Below are positions 1 to 8,027 of a stretch of 64,000 bases of DNA, one piece after another. Under the pieces are notes generated by a model, which was not told the origin of the DNA, searched no databases, and worked only from the letters and a program-made list of their open reading frames with translations. The stretch is from assembly GCF_036311985.1 (NCBI RefSeq), contig NZ_JAZDCJ010000030.1; one strand, written 5' to 3'. This DNA comes from JAZDCJ01 sp036311985. Lineage in GTDB: Bacteria > Actinomycetota > Actinomycetes > Actinomycetales > Micrococcaceae. Position 1 is the first letter of the stretch. Each line of letters opens with the position of its first letter. A program made the position numbers and the translations under genes.

Positions 1-21
1 CGAGGCCAGGGGGTGGACGCC

Positions 22-1221
22 GTGTCCCACAGACAGCGCGTGATGCGCACGATCGACGCCGACGTGCCCGCCGGCACCCGCCGGTCCAAGCTCGCCCTCA
101 CGGCCGCCGCCGTCGTCATCGCGCTCACGGAGGCCGTCTTCCTGGGCGCCGACCTGGCCGGTACGCCCGGCGGCGGGCCGGTCCAGCCGGCGCTCCTGAC
201 GTACCTTCCCACGCTGCAGCTCGTCGTCGCGCTGCTCCTGGTCTGGCATTCCATGGCGACCACGGTGACGTTCTCCCTCGTCGCCCTCGCGACCTCGCTC
301 GTCACGGGCAACTACATCCTGGCCGCCCTCGTCCTCCCGTTCCTGCTCCTCCTCACGCTCCTCTACCTCAAGCGCAACACGCTGCTCGGCTGCGTGGCGG
401 GGATGGCGATCTGGATCGGTTCCCTGATCCTCTTCTACCCTCAGGACGCGCCGCTGCTCGTCTACCTCCTGCCGGCCTGCGCCGTCGCCGGCGGCCTCGG
501 CTGGGCCCTGCGCACCCACCGCGTCACGGAGCTCGAGCTCGAAGCGGAGCGCGAGCGGGAGCGGCTGGAGGCCGAGCGCAGCACCGTGGCCCTCAAACGC
601 TCCATGGCCCGCGACCTGCACGACATCCTGGCCCACAACCTCGCCGTGATCTCCCTGCAGACCGAGGCCCAGAGGTTCTCCTCCTCCCCCGAGACCACGA
701 GCGAGATCCTCAACACCGTCAACCGCGTCGCCAAGCAGACGCTCTCCGACATGCGCACGCTCCTGACGCTGCTCTACGTCGAACCCGCCGACGCGGCCCC
801 GGCCGACGGCACGGGGGTCGTCCGCATCGAGGTGGGCCTCGAACAGATCGCGCTCACGCTCACGAGCCTCGGCCACCGCCCAGAGCTCTCCGTGACCGGA
901 CTTCCCGGGGAGCGCATCCCGCCCGCCCAGAGCAGCACCTTCTACCGGCTCCTGCAGGAGGCCGCCACCAACATCCTCAAACACGCACCCGACGGCGCCC
1001 GCTGCCGGCTCTCGCTCGACGTCGCGGCCACGTCCGCAACGCTCGTCGTCGCCAACGAGCTGGCCGGCCCCGTGACGGTCCCCACGGGCCGGACCGGCTC
1101 ATGGCACTACGGGCTGAAGAACATGAGGGAGCGCGTGCGGGCCTTCGGGGGAACGCTCGAAGCGGGACCCGGCGACGGCTGGTGGACGGTCACGGCCTCC
1201 CTGTCCTTCGTCGGGGAGTGA
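22..1221 (+). CDS. NarL-family sensor histidine kinase
   Basis: Membrane sensor kinase that would phosphorylate a NarL/LuxR-type response regulator; no partner lies in the window and it may lie off the left edge. The N-terminal half holds about five hydrophobic segments (roughly residues 25-165), followed by a charged linker. The HisKA_3 dimerisation box is RDLHDILAHNL with phospho-acceptor His about residue 200. The HATPase end has an N-box (EAATNILKHA) and a GLKNMRERV G-box, as in DesK/NarX-type kinases. I chose GTG at 22 because AGGGGG lies about 8 nt upstream; GTG at 13 is the alternative, and a start left of the window cannot be excluded. It converges on the bacteriocin-like array (stops 33 nt apart), so a link to that cluster is only positional. 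Confidence 0.85.
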   Translation: MSHRQRVMRTIDADVPAGTRRSKLALTAAAVVIALTEAVFLGADLAGTPGGGPVQPALLTYLPTLQLVVALLLVWHSMATTVTFSLVALATSLVTGNYILAALVLPFLLLLTLLYLKRNTLLGCVAGMAIWIGSLILFYPQDAPLLVYLLPACAVAGGLGWALRTHRVTELELEAERERERLEAERSTVALKRSMARDLHDILAHNLAVISLQTEAQRFSSSPETTSEILNTVNRVAKQTLSDMRTLLTLLYVEPADAAPADGTGVVRIEVGLEQIALTLTSLGHRPELSVTGLPGERIPPAQSSTFYRLLQEAATNILKHAPDGARCRLSLDVAATSATLVVANELAGPVTVPTGRTGSWHYGLKNMRERVRAFGGTLEAGPGDGWWTVTASLSFVGE

Positions 1222-1253
1222 CCCCGGCCGGGACGGGCGGCGGGCAGGCGGCG

Positions 1254-2045
1254 TCAGGCGATGTCGCGCCGCACCGTCCGGACCACGGCCGCGACCGTCG
1301 CCAGGAGCGGCCACGCCAGTGCCGCCGCGGCGGCGACGGCCAGCTGCCATCCCCCGTCCATCAAGGCCGCGGCGCCGAGCTGGGACCACTGGGCGGCGGG
1401 CAGGAGCTCGGGCCGCCAACCGCCCGCAGCCGCGAGCGGGGGCAGGACGAAGAACAGCAGGGCCACGGCGAGGACGCCCGCGACCCGCGAGCGCGCGGCC
1501 ATCGCCAGGGCCGCGCCGGATGCGGCACCGCACGCGGCCCCGAGACAGCCCAAGAGGACGACGGCGGACGCGGACGCCCAGCCAAGCGCCGCGGATCCGC
1601 CGGCTCCCCCGGAGGACGCGCCTGCCACGGACTGCGCGGCCACGACCATCACGGTCCCCACGGGCAGCGCGGCCACCGCCGTGCAGCCCGCGGCGGCCAC
1701 CACGTGCGCGGTGACGACCCGGGCACGCCGCGGGGTCAGGGTGAAGGAAACGACGTACCGGCCCGACGTCCATTCGGAGCCGGCCACGAGACCCGCCGCG
1801 ACGGCGGCCGCGGCCACGAGGGTCGACCAGCCCGTGAGCGCCATCGACAGGATCCCCGGCGTCCCCGGCGCGGCCGGCTCCGGCCCGTTCGACGCGACGA
1901 GGGCGAAGAGGACGGCCAGGCCGACGGCGAGCACCGACCCCACGGCCATCGTCGCGAGCCACCACCGGTCCCGGGAGTACTGCCGCGCCACGGACAGGAG
2001 CAGCCGGGCACCCGGCCCGGGCACCGGCGTCGTACCGGCACTCAC
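1254..2045 (-). CDS. ABC transporter permease (ABC-2 type), bacteriocin cluster
   Basis: 263-residue integral membrane protein with about six hydrophobic segments and no recognisable catalytic motif, typical of the permease partner of a drug or bacteriocin-immunity ABC exporter. The GTG start overlaps the TGA stop of the ATPase gene by 4 bp (GTGA), so the two are probably translationally coupled and form one transporter. It is the last gene of the leftward array that starts with the circular-bacteriocin-like precursor. By analogy with the second transporter (EFGH) of the enterocin AS-48 cluster it may give producer self-protection or assist export; that role is inference. Confidence 0.75.
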   Translation of the reverse strand: MSAGTTPVPGPGARLLLSVARQYSRDRWWLATMAVGSVLAVGLAVLFALVASNGPEPAAPGTPGILSMALTGWSTLVAAAAVAAGLVAGSEWTSGRYVVSFTLTPRRARVVTAHVVAAAGCTAVAALPVGTVMVVAAQSVAGASSGGAGGSAALGWASASAVVLLGCLGAACGAASGAALAMAARSRVAGVLAVALLFFVLPPLAAAGGWRPELLPAAQWSQLGAAALMDGGWQLAVAAAAALAWPLLATVAAVVRTVRRDIA

Positions 2046-2974
2046 GAATCCACCCCCGACGGGGCGCCGGCGGACCTGAGCCCCTCGTGGCCGGCCGTCA
2101 GCGCGAAGTAGGCCTCCTGCAGGGACGGGACGTCCCGCTCGAGGCGCGTGAGGGGGTACCCGGCCCCGAGGACCTCGCGGGCCAGCGCCTCCGGCGACCC
2201 GCCGGCCACCACGCAGGCACCGTCGCGCAGGGCCACGTCCCATCCGTCCGCCCGGAGGCGGCTTGCCAGCGGGCCCAGGAGCTCCGGCGTCGTTCCGACG
2301 AGGACCGCGGGAGCACGGTGGGCCGCCAGGACGTCCCCCAGAGTGCCGCGGGCCAGGACGCGCCCCGAGCCCATGACGACGATCGCGTCGCACACGCGCG
2401 ACTGCTCGTCGAGCAGGTGGGAGGACAGCAGGACCCCGACTCCGTCGCGGTCGGCCAGCTCCCGCAGGTACCCCGCCAGCCACCGGACCATCGTGGGGTC
2501 CAGCCCGTTGAGCGGCTCGTCCAGGAGCAGGTACTGTGGCCGGCCAAGCAGAGCGGCCGCCAGCATGACGCGCCGGCGCGAACCCAGCGAGCAGGCCCTG
2601 AAAGGGGAGCCGGCGACGGGGCCCAGGCCCAGCTCCTCGACGACCCGGACCAGCCGTTCGCGCCCGGCACCGGCGACCAGCCGGACCTGCTCGAGGAACT
2701 CGGAGACCGCGACCCCGCCGGGCGCCGCCCCGGCGTCGAGCACCGTGCCCACGACGCCCGCCGGATCCGGCAGCCGGGTCGGCGGCAGCCCGTTCACCCG
2801 GATGCCGCCCGCCGTCGGGGCGATCAGGCCGCACATCATCCCCAGCGTCGTCGTCTTGCCCGCCGCGTTGGGGCCGATCATCCCGACGATGCGGCCGCGC
2901 GGGACCTCGAGGTCGAGGCCCTCCACGGCGGTCAGGCGGCCGTAGCGCTTGGTGACCGAGCTGCAGGCGATCAC
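2042..2974 (-). CDS. ABC transporter ATP-binding protein, bacteriocin cluster
   Basis: 310-residue ATPase of the ABC-2 drug/bacteriocin exporter type. It has a Walker A (GPNAAGKTT, near residue 38), a degenerate signature (SLGSRRRV instead of LSGGQ), Walker B (YLLLDEPLNGLD) and an H-loop (LLSSHLLDE). The roughly 80 residues after the nucleotide-binding domain form a C-terminal extension, as in CcmA/NatA-like subunits. It overlaps the permease start downstream and the second ATPase upstream by 4 bp each (GTGA), so it belongs to the same transcript. It should energise the adjacent 263-aa permease. Whether the pair exports the peptide or protects the producer cannot be told from sequence. Confidence 0.85.
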   Translation of the reverse strand: MIACSSVTKRYGRLTAVEGLDLEVPRGRIVGMIGPNAAGKTTTLGMMCGLIAPTAGGIRVNGLPPTRLPDPAGVVGTVLDAGAAPGGVAVSEFLEQVRLVAGAGRERLVRVVEELGLGPVAGSPFRACSLGSRRRVMLAAALLGRPQYLLLDEPLNGLDPTMVRWLAGYLRELADRDGVGVLLSSHLLDEQSRVCDAIVVMGSGRVLARGTLGDVLAAHRAPAVLVGTTPELLGPLASRLRADGWDVALRDGACVVAGGSPEALAREVLGAGYPLTRLERDVPSLQEAYFALTAGHEGLRSAGAPSGVDS

Positions 2975-3654
2975 GGGCGGCCTCCCATTCGGCCGGCCGC
3001 GTGCCGCCACGCAGGCAGCTCGATCCGCTCGTGCGGGACCAGCCCGTCCGGGAGGTCGTGCGCCACGACGAGGACCCTGCGTCCCTCGGCGATCCAGCCG
3101 TCGATCTCCTCGACCACGCGGACGACGCCGGAGTCGTCCAGGCCGTTGAACGGTTCGTCCAGGATCATCAGCGACGCCGGTGACGCCGTCGCCAGGACGA
3201 ACCAGGCCTTGCGGAGGTTGCCGGTGGAGAGCTCTCCCGCAGGAGCGTCGAGCCACGAACCGAGCCGGTGGGAGGCCAGCCGCTCGAAGAGCGCCTCCCC
3301 AGGAAGGCCGAGCGACTGGGACATCAGCTCGGCCTGCGCCCTGACGGAGAGCGCCGGGATCAGGGCGGGATCGGCGCGGACGACGCGGCGGGCCGCGCGG
3401 GCGGCGTCGCTCGGTGGCGGAAAGCCCTGGACGCGCACGGTGCCGCTCCACGGCTCGAGGATGCCGGCCACGACTTCAAGCAGGGTCGACTTGCCGCTCC
3501 CGTTGGTGCCGCGCAAGTGGACGAGGGGCAGCGCGGCCGTGAAGGTGAGGTCCCGCAGGACGGGAACACCCGGCATGTAGCCGACCGTCAGACCCTCGAC
3601 TTCCAGGAACGGGGGCGCGGAGTCCGGTGCGCCGCGGCGCGTGCGGGTGGTCAT
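2971..3654 (-). CDS. Single-domain ABC ATPase, bacteriocin cluster (CclT/As-48D-like)
   Basis: 227-residue nucleotide-binding domain with no fused membrane part. It has Walker A GTNGSGKST (near residue 40), signature LSTGNLRK and Walker B LMILDEPFNGLD, and ends in a histidine-containing switch (VVAHDLP). Its ATG overlaps the stop of the 608-aa membrane protein by 4 bp (ATGA). Circular bacteriocin clusters (AS-48, carnocyclin A) carry one short lone ATPase of about 210 residues encoded next to a large polytopic membrane protein. Size and position match, so I infer it powers maturation or export of the peptide encoded at 7487-7768. Confidence 0.8.
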   Translation of the reverse strand: MTTRTRRGAPDSAPPFLEVEGLTVGYMPGVPVLRDLTFTAALPLVHLRGTNGSGKSTLLEVVAGILEPWSGTVRVQGFPPPSDAARAARRVVRADPALIPALSVRAQAELMSQSLGLPGEALFERLASHRLGSWLDAPAGELSTGNLRKAWFVLATASPASLMILDEPFNGLDDSGVVRVVEEIDGWIAEGRRVLVVAHDLPDGLVPHERIELPAWRHAAGRMGGRP

Positions 3655-5477
3655 GGCGTGTCCTCCGTTGGGGTCGAGGGAGTGGGTGCGGGACGTCGCG
3701 CCGCGTCGCCGGACGAGCGGTGCCCGGCCGCATCGGACCCGAGCCGCCATGGGTGGATCCGGCGGCGCAGGAGCCGCGGCGTCCACCAGAGCATCAGCCC
3801 GGCCGCCGCGGACAAGCCGGCCACGGCCGCGCCCCAGGGCAGCAGCCAGACCGTGGTCGCGCCGAGCGTGCCGAGCAGCAGGACGAGCGTTCCGCCGAGC
3901 CCGCCCTCGGCGGATCCGTCGCCGTTCTCCTGGCGCTGCGGGTCGACGAGGTCGGCCACCAGGACGACGGCGGTCAGGAAAGTCACGAGTGCCGCCGCTT
4001 CGATCAGCGGAGCGGGCGAGGACCGGACCAGGCAGAACCCTGCGACCGGCACCAGCACCGGGACGGCACACAGGCGCAGGGCCTGGACCACGACGGACCG
4101 GCACAGCGCGCCGGTGTCGATGCCGGAATCGGCGAGCCATCGCAGCCGCGGGATCCAGCTCACGGGACCCGAGGCGCTCGTCACCGTCAGGCCGACGAGC
4201 ACCACGGCCATGGCCAGCGCGCCCGCCGAGGCGACGTCGAGCCACGCCACCTGTTGCTGCTCACCGGTGGCCAGGATGCCGGCACCGAATCCGGCCACCA
4301 CGGCTCCCAGCAACGGCATGACGCGCTCGAGGCGGCGATACAGCGCGGAGGCCTGCGACGCTCCGCCGCGCACCTGGCGCACGAGCATCGTGGCGAGTCC
4401 TCTGCTTCGGCGGTGGACGGAACCCGGTGTGGGCGGGAAGGCGCGACCGGCTCCGGCAGGTCCTGTGCCCTCGCGGCCGGGCCGGTTCCCGGCGGTCCGG
4501 TGCCACGCTGTCGGCCGGGGCTCGCGGAGCGCACCGGGAACGGCATAGGGGCCGGGGCGTCGGGAACCGCGCAGGGCCGCCAGCACCGCCGAGAGGAGCC
4601 CCGCACCGAGGAGGCAGACGGCCCCGGCGGCGTACGCCGCGGCGGGAGCCATCCGTGCGCCGAACGCTCCCGCGTCCCGCAGCGAACCCAACAGCACCTC
4701 GTCGCCAGGCAGCGACAGCCGCCCCTCCGCGGCGGCCAGCGCGGTGGCGGCCAGCACCGCGCCGAAGAGGAGCACCGTGCCGGTGGCGGTCGCGGCCCAA
4801 CCCGGCGCCGCGCCCCGAGTACGCGCGGCGAGCGTGATCTGCAGGCCCGTGGCCGTCATCGAAGCGGCCCACGGCACGAGCGCCGCCGCCACCGCGCAGG
4901 CCGCCGCGTCTTCCGGGGACGCCCCCGGGGCGCCCACCACGGCGCCGACGCAAGCGAGCGCGCCGACACCCGATCGCGCGAGCGTGCCGAGCAGGCGCGG
5001 GAGCAGGACGTGCGCCGTCCCGGACGCCCAGGGATGCAGGTCCAGCCCGACGTAGTGGGGTCCGTCGACGGGTCGGACGAGCTCTTCGCGGGCCCGGCCC
5101 GTGAGGGCCGTGACCGCCGAGGCCGCCGCCGAGACGACGACTGCCAGGAGGATCACGCCGGCCGCGTCGACGGGGTCGATCCCGATGGCTCCGGCCACGA
5201 GTGACACGGCGGCGCCGGCAAGCAGCGCCAGCGCCGGGACCACGACGACGGCGCCGAGCGTGGCGAGCGCCAGGAGCAGGCCGCGGTGTCGGCCCGGGAA
5301 CGGCAGCGAATTGCGCAGGCAGTACCGGAGCAGACGCAGCGAGTTGACGTAGCGCACCGAGGCGATGAACCCGTAGGCGACGGGCGTGATGGGGCCGGCC
5401 CCGCCGTCGTACTCCCGGGTGCCGCCGGGCACGGCCCGGCCCGGCCGCTCCTCCCGGAGGACCTCGTGTTCTGTCAT
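3651..5477 (-). CDS. Large polytopic membrane protein, bacteriocin cluster
   Basis: 608-residue membrane protein with roughly eleven to thirteen hydrophobic segments in two blocks separated by a proline/arginine-rich cytoplasmic stretch (about residues 300-350). I recognise no enzyme motif. ATG at 5477 was chosen because it overlaps the upstream TGA by 4 bp; the downstream stop overlaps the lone ATPase in the same way. Known circular bacteriocin clusters encode one large membrane protein of about 560 residues (As-48B, CclB) needed for production, and this gene occupies that slot by size and neighbourhood. I see no clear primary-sequence similarity, so the assignment rests on context. An ABC-2 permease is an alternative. 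Confidence 0.65.
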   Translation of the reverse strand: MTEHEVLREERPGRAVPGGTREYDGGAGPITPVAYGFIASVRYVNSLRLLRYCLRNSLPFPGRHRGLLLALATLGAVVVVPALALLAGAAVSLVAGAIGIDPVDAAGVILLAVVVSAAASAVTALTGRAREELVRPVDGPHYVGLDLHPWASGTAHVLLPRLLGTLARSGVGALACVGAVVGAPGASPEDAAACAVAAALVPWAASMTATGLQITLAARTRGAAPGWAATATGTVLLFGAVLAATALAAAEGRLSLPGDEVLLGSLRDAGAFGARMAPAAAYAAGAVCLLGAGLLSAVLAALRGSRRPGPYAVPGALREPRPTAWHRTAGNRPGREGTGPAGAGRAFPPTPGSVHRRSRGLATMLVRQVRGGASQASALYRRLERVMPLLGAVVAGFGAGILATGEQQQVAWLDVASAGALAMAVVLVGLTVTSASGPVSWIPRLRWLADSGIDTGALCRSVVVQALRLCAVPVLVPVAGFCLVRSSPAPLIEAAALVTFLTAVVLVADLVDPQRQENGDGSAEGGLGGTLVLLLGTLGATTVWLLPWGAAVAGLSAAAGLMLWWTPRLLRRRIHPWRLGSDAAGHRSSGDAARRPAPTPSTPTEDTP

Positions 5478-5920
5478 GAAGGCCAACGCCCGACCCCCGC
5501 CCTGCCGCCGGGAACGTCCGGGAAGCGCACCGCGAGCTGGACGAGGGCCCCGAGCCCCAGGACGACCGCGGCCGCCCCGTGGATCCATACCGTGTCGAGC
5601 TCCCGGAAGAACGCCAGCCCCGCAACGGCCGCCATCGCCCCCACGGCACAGATCCCCGTGGCCACGACGGGCAGCATCCTGCGGTGGAAGGCGAACGGGA
5701 TCCACATCAACAGCAGCAACGCCGCCGCTCCTCCCTGGACGCGCCACAGGAGTTCGAGCCGTCCGGCGGCCGCGGCGTCGTCGACCACCGCCGCCGCGGA
5801 CGAGGTCAGGCCGATCCAGGCCATCAGCGCCAGCGCGGCCGCCGCGGACACCCAGCTGCCGATCGCTGCCGGACCGGTCCACTTCCCCGGCCTCGTGCGC
5901 TGCTTCGTGCTGTTCTTCAC
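5474..5920 (-). CDS. Small four-helix membrane protein, bacteriocin cluster
   Basis: 148-residue protein with a basic N-terminus and about four hydrophobic helices; no family recognised. GTG at 5920 is preferred because a strong GAGGAGGA Shine-Dalgarno lies about 5 nt upstream. ATG at 5983 would add 21 residues but lacks one. It ends in an ATGA overlap with the 608-aa protein. Small hydrophobic cationic proteins encoded in circular bacteriocin clusters often give immunity (As-48D1, CclI), though those are usually shorter (50-60 residues). An immunity or accessory role is inference only. Confidence 0.6.
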   Translation of the reverse strand: MKNSTKQRTRPGKWTGPAAIGSWVSAAAALALMAWIGLTSSAAAVVDDAAAAGRLELLWRVQGGAAALLLLMWIPFAFHRRMLPVVATGICAVGAMAAVAGLAFFRELDTVWIHGAAAVVLGLGALVQLAVRFPDVPGGRAGVGRWPS

Positions 5921-5985
5921 TGGGTCCTCCTCGGGACGGCGGACGCGGGTCGCCTGCGTGGTTGGGGGGTGCTGGGAGGCCATGG

Positions 5986-6567
5986 TCAGAACCACCGGCC
6001 GTAGGCCAGCAAGGTCAGCGCGGTGAGGGCGCCGGCCAGCAGCACGGTCGTGCCCGTGCCCGGCCACCCGGCCCTGCGCGAGGCGATAGCCTGGCGCGCC
6101 AGGACGAGGGCGGGGACGGCCAGGAACACCCACCCCGGCGCCGCGGCGGCCAACTGCACGGGATGCGTGTCGAGGAAGGCCGCCCAGCCGAAGGCCAGGA
6201 TGGTCGTGAGGTCCACGGCGCGCGGGCGGACGGACAGCGGGAAACGGCGGCGCCACTGGGCCACGACGATGGCCTCGACTCCGCGGGCGACGAGGTAGCT
6301 CAACGCAATGCCGAGCGTCGTCACGACCACTCCGGAGCGTACGGCCAGCTCGGCGAACTCCGGATCCAGTCCGGCGTCCCGGATGGGCGCCTGGGCCGCG
6401 ATGAGAGCGGAGCGGGAGTCCACGGCCGCGTAGATGAGCGCGATCCCGGCGCCCACGACGGCCACGGAAGCCAGGACGCGGAGCAGGCCGCGGAGAGCGG
6501 AGCGCCGGGACGGTGCGGGTGCCGCGTCGACGGCCAGATCGGCCGGGGGCGGGGTAGCTGCCTTCAT
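5986..6567 (-). CDS. Membrane protein of unknown function, bacteriocin cluster
   Basis: 193-residue protein with about five hydrophobic segments after a short alanine/proline-rich N-terminal tail. No known domain was recognised. Its ATG overlaps the TGA of the SpoIIM-like gene by 4 bp, so it is co-translated with it. The following gene starts after a gap of about 65 nt (or 2 nt if the longer start is used). It sits between two hallmark circular-bacteriocin genes, so it is probably part of the maturation/transport complex or an immunity factor; the sequence itself gives no function. Confidence 0.6.
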   Translation of the reverse strand: MKAATPPPADLAVDAAPAPSRRSALRGLLRVLASVAVVGAGIALIYAAVDSRSALIAAQAPIRDAGLDPEFAELAVRSGVVVTTLGIALSYLVARGVEAIVVAQWRRRFPLSVRPRAVDLTTILAFGWAAFLDTHPVQLAAAAPGWVFLAVPALVLARQAIASRRAGWPGTGTTVLLAGALTALTLLAYGRWF

Positions 6568-7277
6568 TGCGGGATTCCTCCGATGACTTCAAGGACGGCC
6601 CCGGCCGTGATCAGGACCAGGGATGTGGCGAGGGGCGGCAGGGTCCAGCGCACGGCCGCTCCGTAGGCCCGCAGGGAGCTGCGCACGGTCACGGCTCCGC
6701 CCGCGCCCCAGTGCCTCAGGAGCCCGAGGACGGGGATGAAGCCCGCCACGGAAGCTGCCAGAAGGCCGAGTCCCTCGAAGACGAAGTAGGGGGCGAGCGT
6801 CTGTGCGGCGCCGGCCGCGCCCAGGGCGTCCACGGCGCCGTGGAACACGGCCCCGGTGAACAGACCGAGGATGATGCTCGACGCGAACGTGGAGAGGCCG
6901 GCGGTCAGCATGCCCGAGGCGAGCCCGAGGGCCGCGGCGAGGTTGGTCGCGAGGATCGGTCCCAGCTCTCCCCAGTCCTGCTCCCGGCCCGCGCCGCCGG
7001 CCACCGGGAAGCGCAGGCCGCTCGAATAGCCGATCCAGATGAGAGCGCCCCACAGGACCGCGGTGACCACGACGGAGGTGGCCACGACGAGCCGCTCCGC
7101 GGCGCCCCTTCGCCGTCGGGCCGGGCCGGGTGCGCCGGGCGAGAAGGATGCGGTCCCGGTCCCATCGGCCGGCTGTGGCCGTGCCCCCCGTGGCGGTCCC
7201 GGCGGCGGGTGTGGCAGGGGGGCTCCGGCCGGTGAGGGCGGCACGGATGGCGCTGCCGACGCGTGGTGCTCGTCCAT
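6564..7277 (-). CDS. SpoIIM/DUF95-like membrane protein of circular bacteriocin type
   Basis: 237-residue protein: an N-terminal proline-rich tail of about 60 residues, then five or so membrane segments. The pattern of asparagine in the first core helix (ILATNLAAALGLASG), glycine-spaced helices, and a conserved glutamate near the last pair (YFVFEGLGLLAASVAG) matches the SpoIIM (DUF95) family as I know it. DUF95 proteins such as As-48C and CclC are a hallmark of circular bacteriocin clusters and are required for mature peptide production. ATG at 7277 is supported by AGGAG 4-5 nt upstream. It is the first gene after the precursor, separated by 209 nt, and is coupled by ATGA to the next membrane protein. 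Family assignment is by eye. Confidence 0.65.
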   Translation of the reverse strand: MDEHHASAAPSVPPSPAGAPLPHPPPGPPRGARPQPADGTGTASFSPGAPGPARRRRGAAERLVVATSVVVTAVLWGALIWIGYSSGLRFPVAGGAGREQDWGELGPILATNLAAALGLASGMLTAGLSTFASSIILGLFTGAVFHGAVDALGAAGAAQTLAPYFVFEGLGLLAASVAGFIPVLGLLRHWGAGGAVTVRSSLRAYGAAVRWTLPPLATSLVLITAGAVLEVIGGIPQ

Positions 7278-7428
7278 GATCTCCTGGGGTCCTTTCCGCC
7301 GGTCCGCCGCCTCTGGACGGCCGCCCGGCCGCCGGTAGGCCGTTGCCTGCCGTGGCGCCTCGTTGTAGCCTGATGCCGTTGGCGCTGGCCCCTCTCCGCG
7401 CAAGGTCGAAGGACCAGCACCAGCGGTT

Positions 7429-7442
7429 CCTGAGTTCTCAGG
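7429..7442. promoter_or_regulatory. Palindrome between precursor and SpoIIM-like gene
   Basis: CCTGAG-TT-CTCAGG is a perfect 6-bp inverted repeat in the 209-nt gap downstream of the peptide gene. It could be an operator for a second promoter, a weak processing or attenuation hairpin that makes the precursor mRNA more abundant than the rest of the operon, or chance. The rest of the gap (7278-7486) holds no ORF and no classical terminator that I can see. Confidence 0.3.
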
Positions 7443-7486
7443 GCATCGTGTGATTGCCTGGGCCCGTCAGCAATGTGCTGCGGGGC

Positions 7487-7768
7487 TCAGGCAATCGCCT
7501 TCTTGCGGCCGAAGAAGCCGATCGCCCAGCGGACGGTGGCGATGACCGCGGTTCCGAGGCCGGCGGTGAGCAGGAGGGCGGCGATGGCCGCGGCGCTCGC
7601 GCCGACCATGATCGCGTCGACGATCTTCGTCGCCAGGGCGTAGCTTCCAGCGGTTCCGGCGCCGATGAGGCCCGCGACGATGAACGTCGACGCGGTACCG
7701 ACGACGAGTCCGACGGCGGCGAATGCGGCGGCGAGGAGGCCTCGGGAGGTGCGAATGCTCGACTGCAT
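7487..7768 (-). CDS. Putative circular bacteriocin precursor (uberolysin/carnocyclin type)
   Basis: 93-residue hydrophobic peptide. The N-terminal ~33 residues look like a leader (MQSSIRTSRG then a hydrophobic stretch). The remaining ~60 residues are rich in Ala/Gly/Val/Ile and end in a cationic, aromatic tail (RWAIGFFGRKKAIA). The segment LATKIVDAIMVGASAA aligns by eye with the KKVVDAIDKGAAA region of uberolysin and the corresponding helix of carnocyclin A. If the core began near Leu34 it would be 60 residues, the length of carnocyclin A. ATG at 7768 has GGAAGGA about 8 nt upstream; a longer start at 7816 lacks this. Neighbours downstream are a DUF95-like protein, membrane proteins and ABC ATPases, as in known clusters. 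No double-glycine leader or cysteines are present. Cleavage and head-to-tail ligation sites are not determinable from sequence. A holin-like or other small membrane protein is the alternative. Confidence 0.7.
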   Translation of the reverse strand: MQSSIRTSRGLLAAAFAAVGLVVGTASTFIVAGLIGAGTAGSYALATKIVDAIMVGASAAAIAALLLTAGLGTAVIATVRWAIGFFGRKKAIA

Positions 7769-7796
7769 GATGAGTGTCCTTCCAGACGGGGTGTCC

Positions 7797-7837
7797 GGTG
7801 GGACCATCCGTCCCACCGTCGCACGCTTTCTGCGTGC
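7797..7837 (-). promoter_or_regulatory. Twin hairpins in bacteriocin leader region
   Basis: Two adjacent inverted repeats lie just upstream of the precursor start: GGTGGGAC-N5-GTCCCACC (7797-7817) and GCACGC-N5-GCGTGC (7821-7837). Both have five-base loops. They could be mRNA stem-loops in the 5' leader or operators. No convincing -35/-10 pair was found in the remaining intergenic DNA up to 8027. Confidence 0.4.
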
Positions 7838-8027
7838 TCCCTCGATCCCACCAGCAACGCGGCAGCGGCACTAGCTACTTTCGGCTCCCCCGCCACCCCG
7901 CATCACGATCCACCCAGGGCTGTTGTGCGTGCGCCGCTTCCGACACTCCCGCGCACCTTTCGGGCGTCCGGCGCGGTTAAGTCGCGGCTACATCGCGCTG
8001 ACGAGGAGTTCCCGGATCGGTTGAGGC

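Noticed and set aside
7487..7768. Small hydrophobic protein as a phage holin
   Set aside because: No lysis or phage genes are nearby, and the downstream DUF95-like and ABC genes fit a circular bacteriocin locus better.
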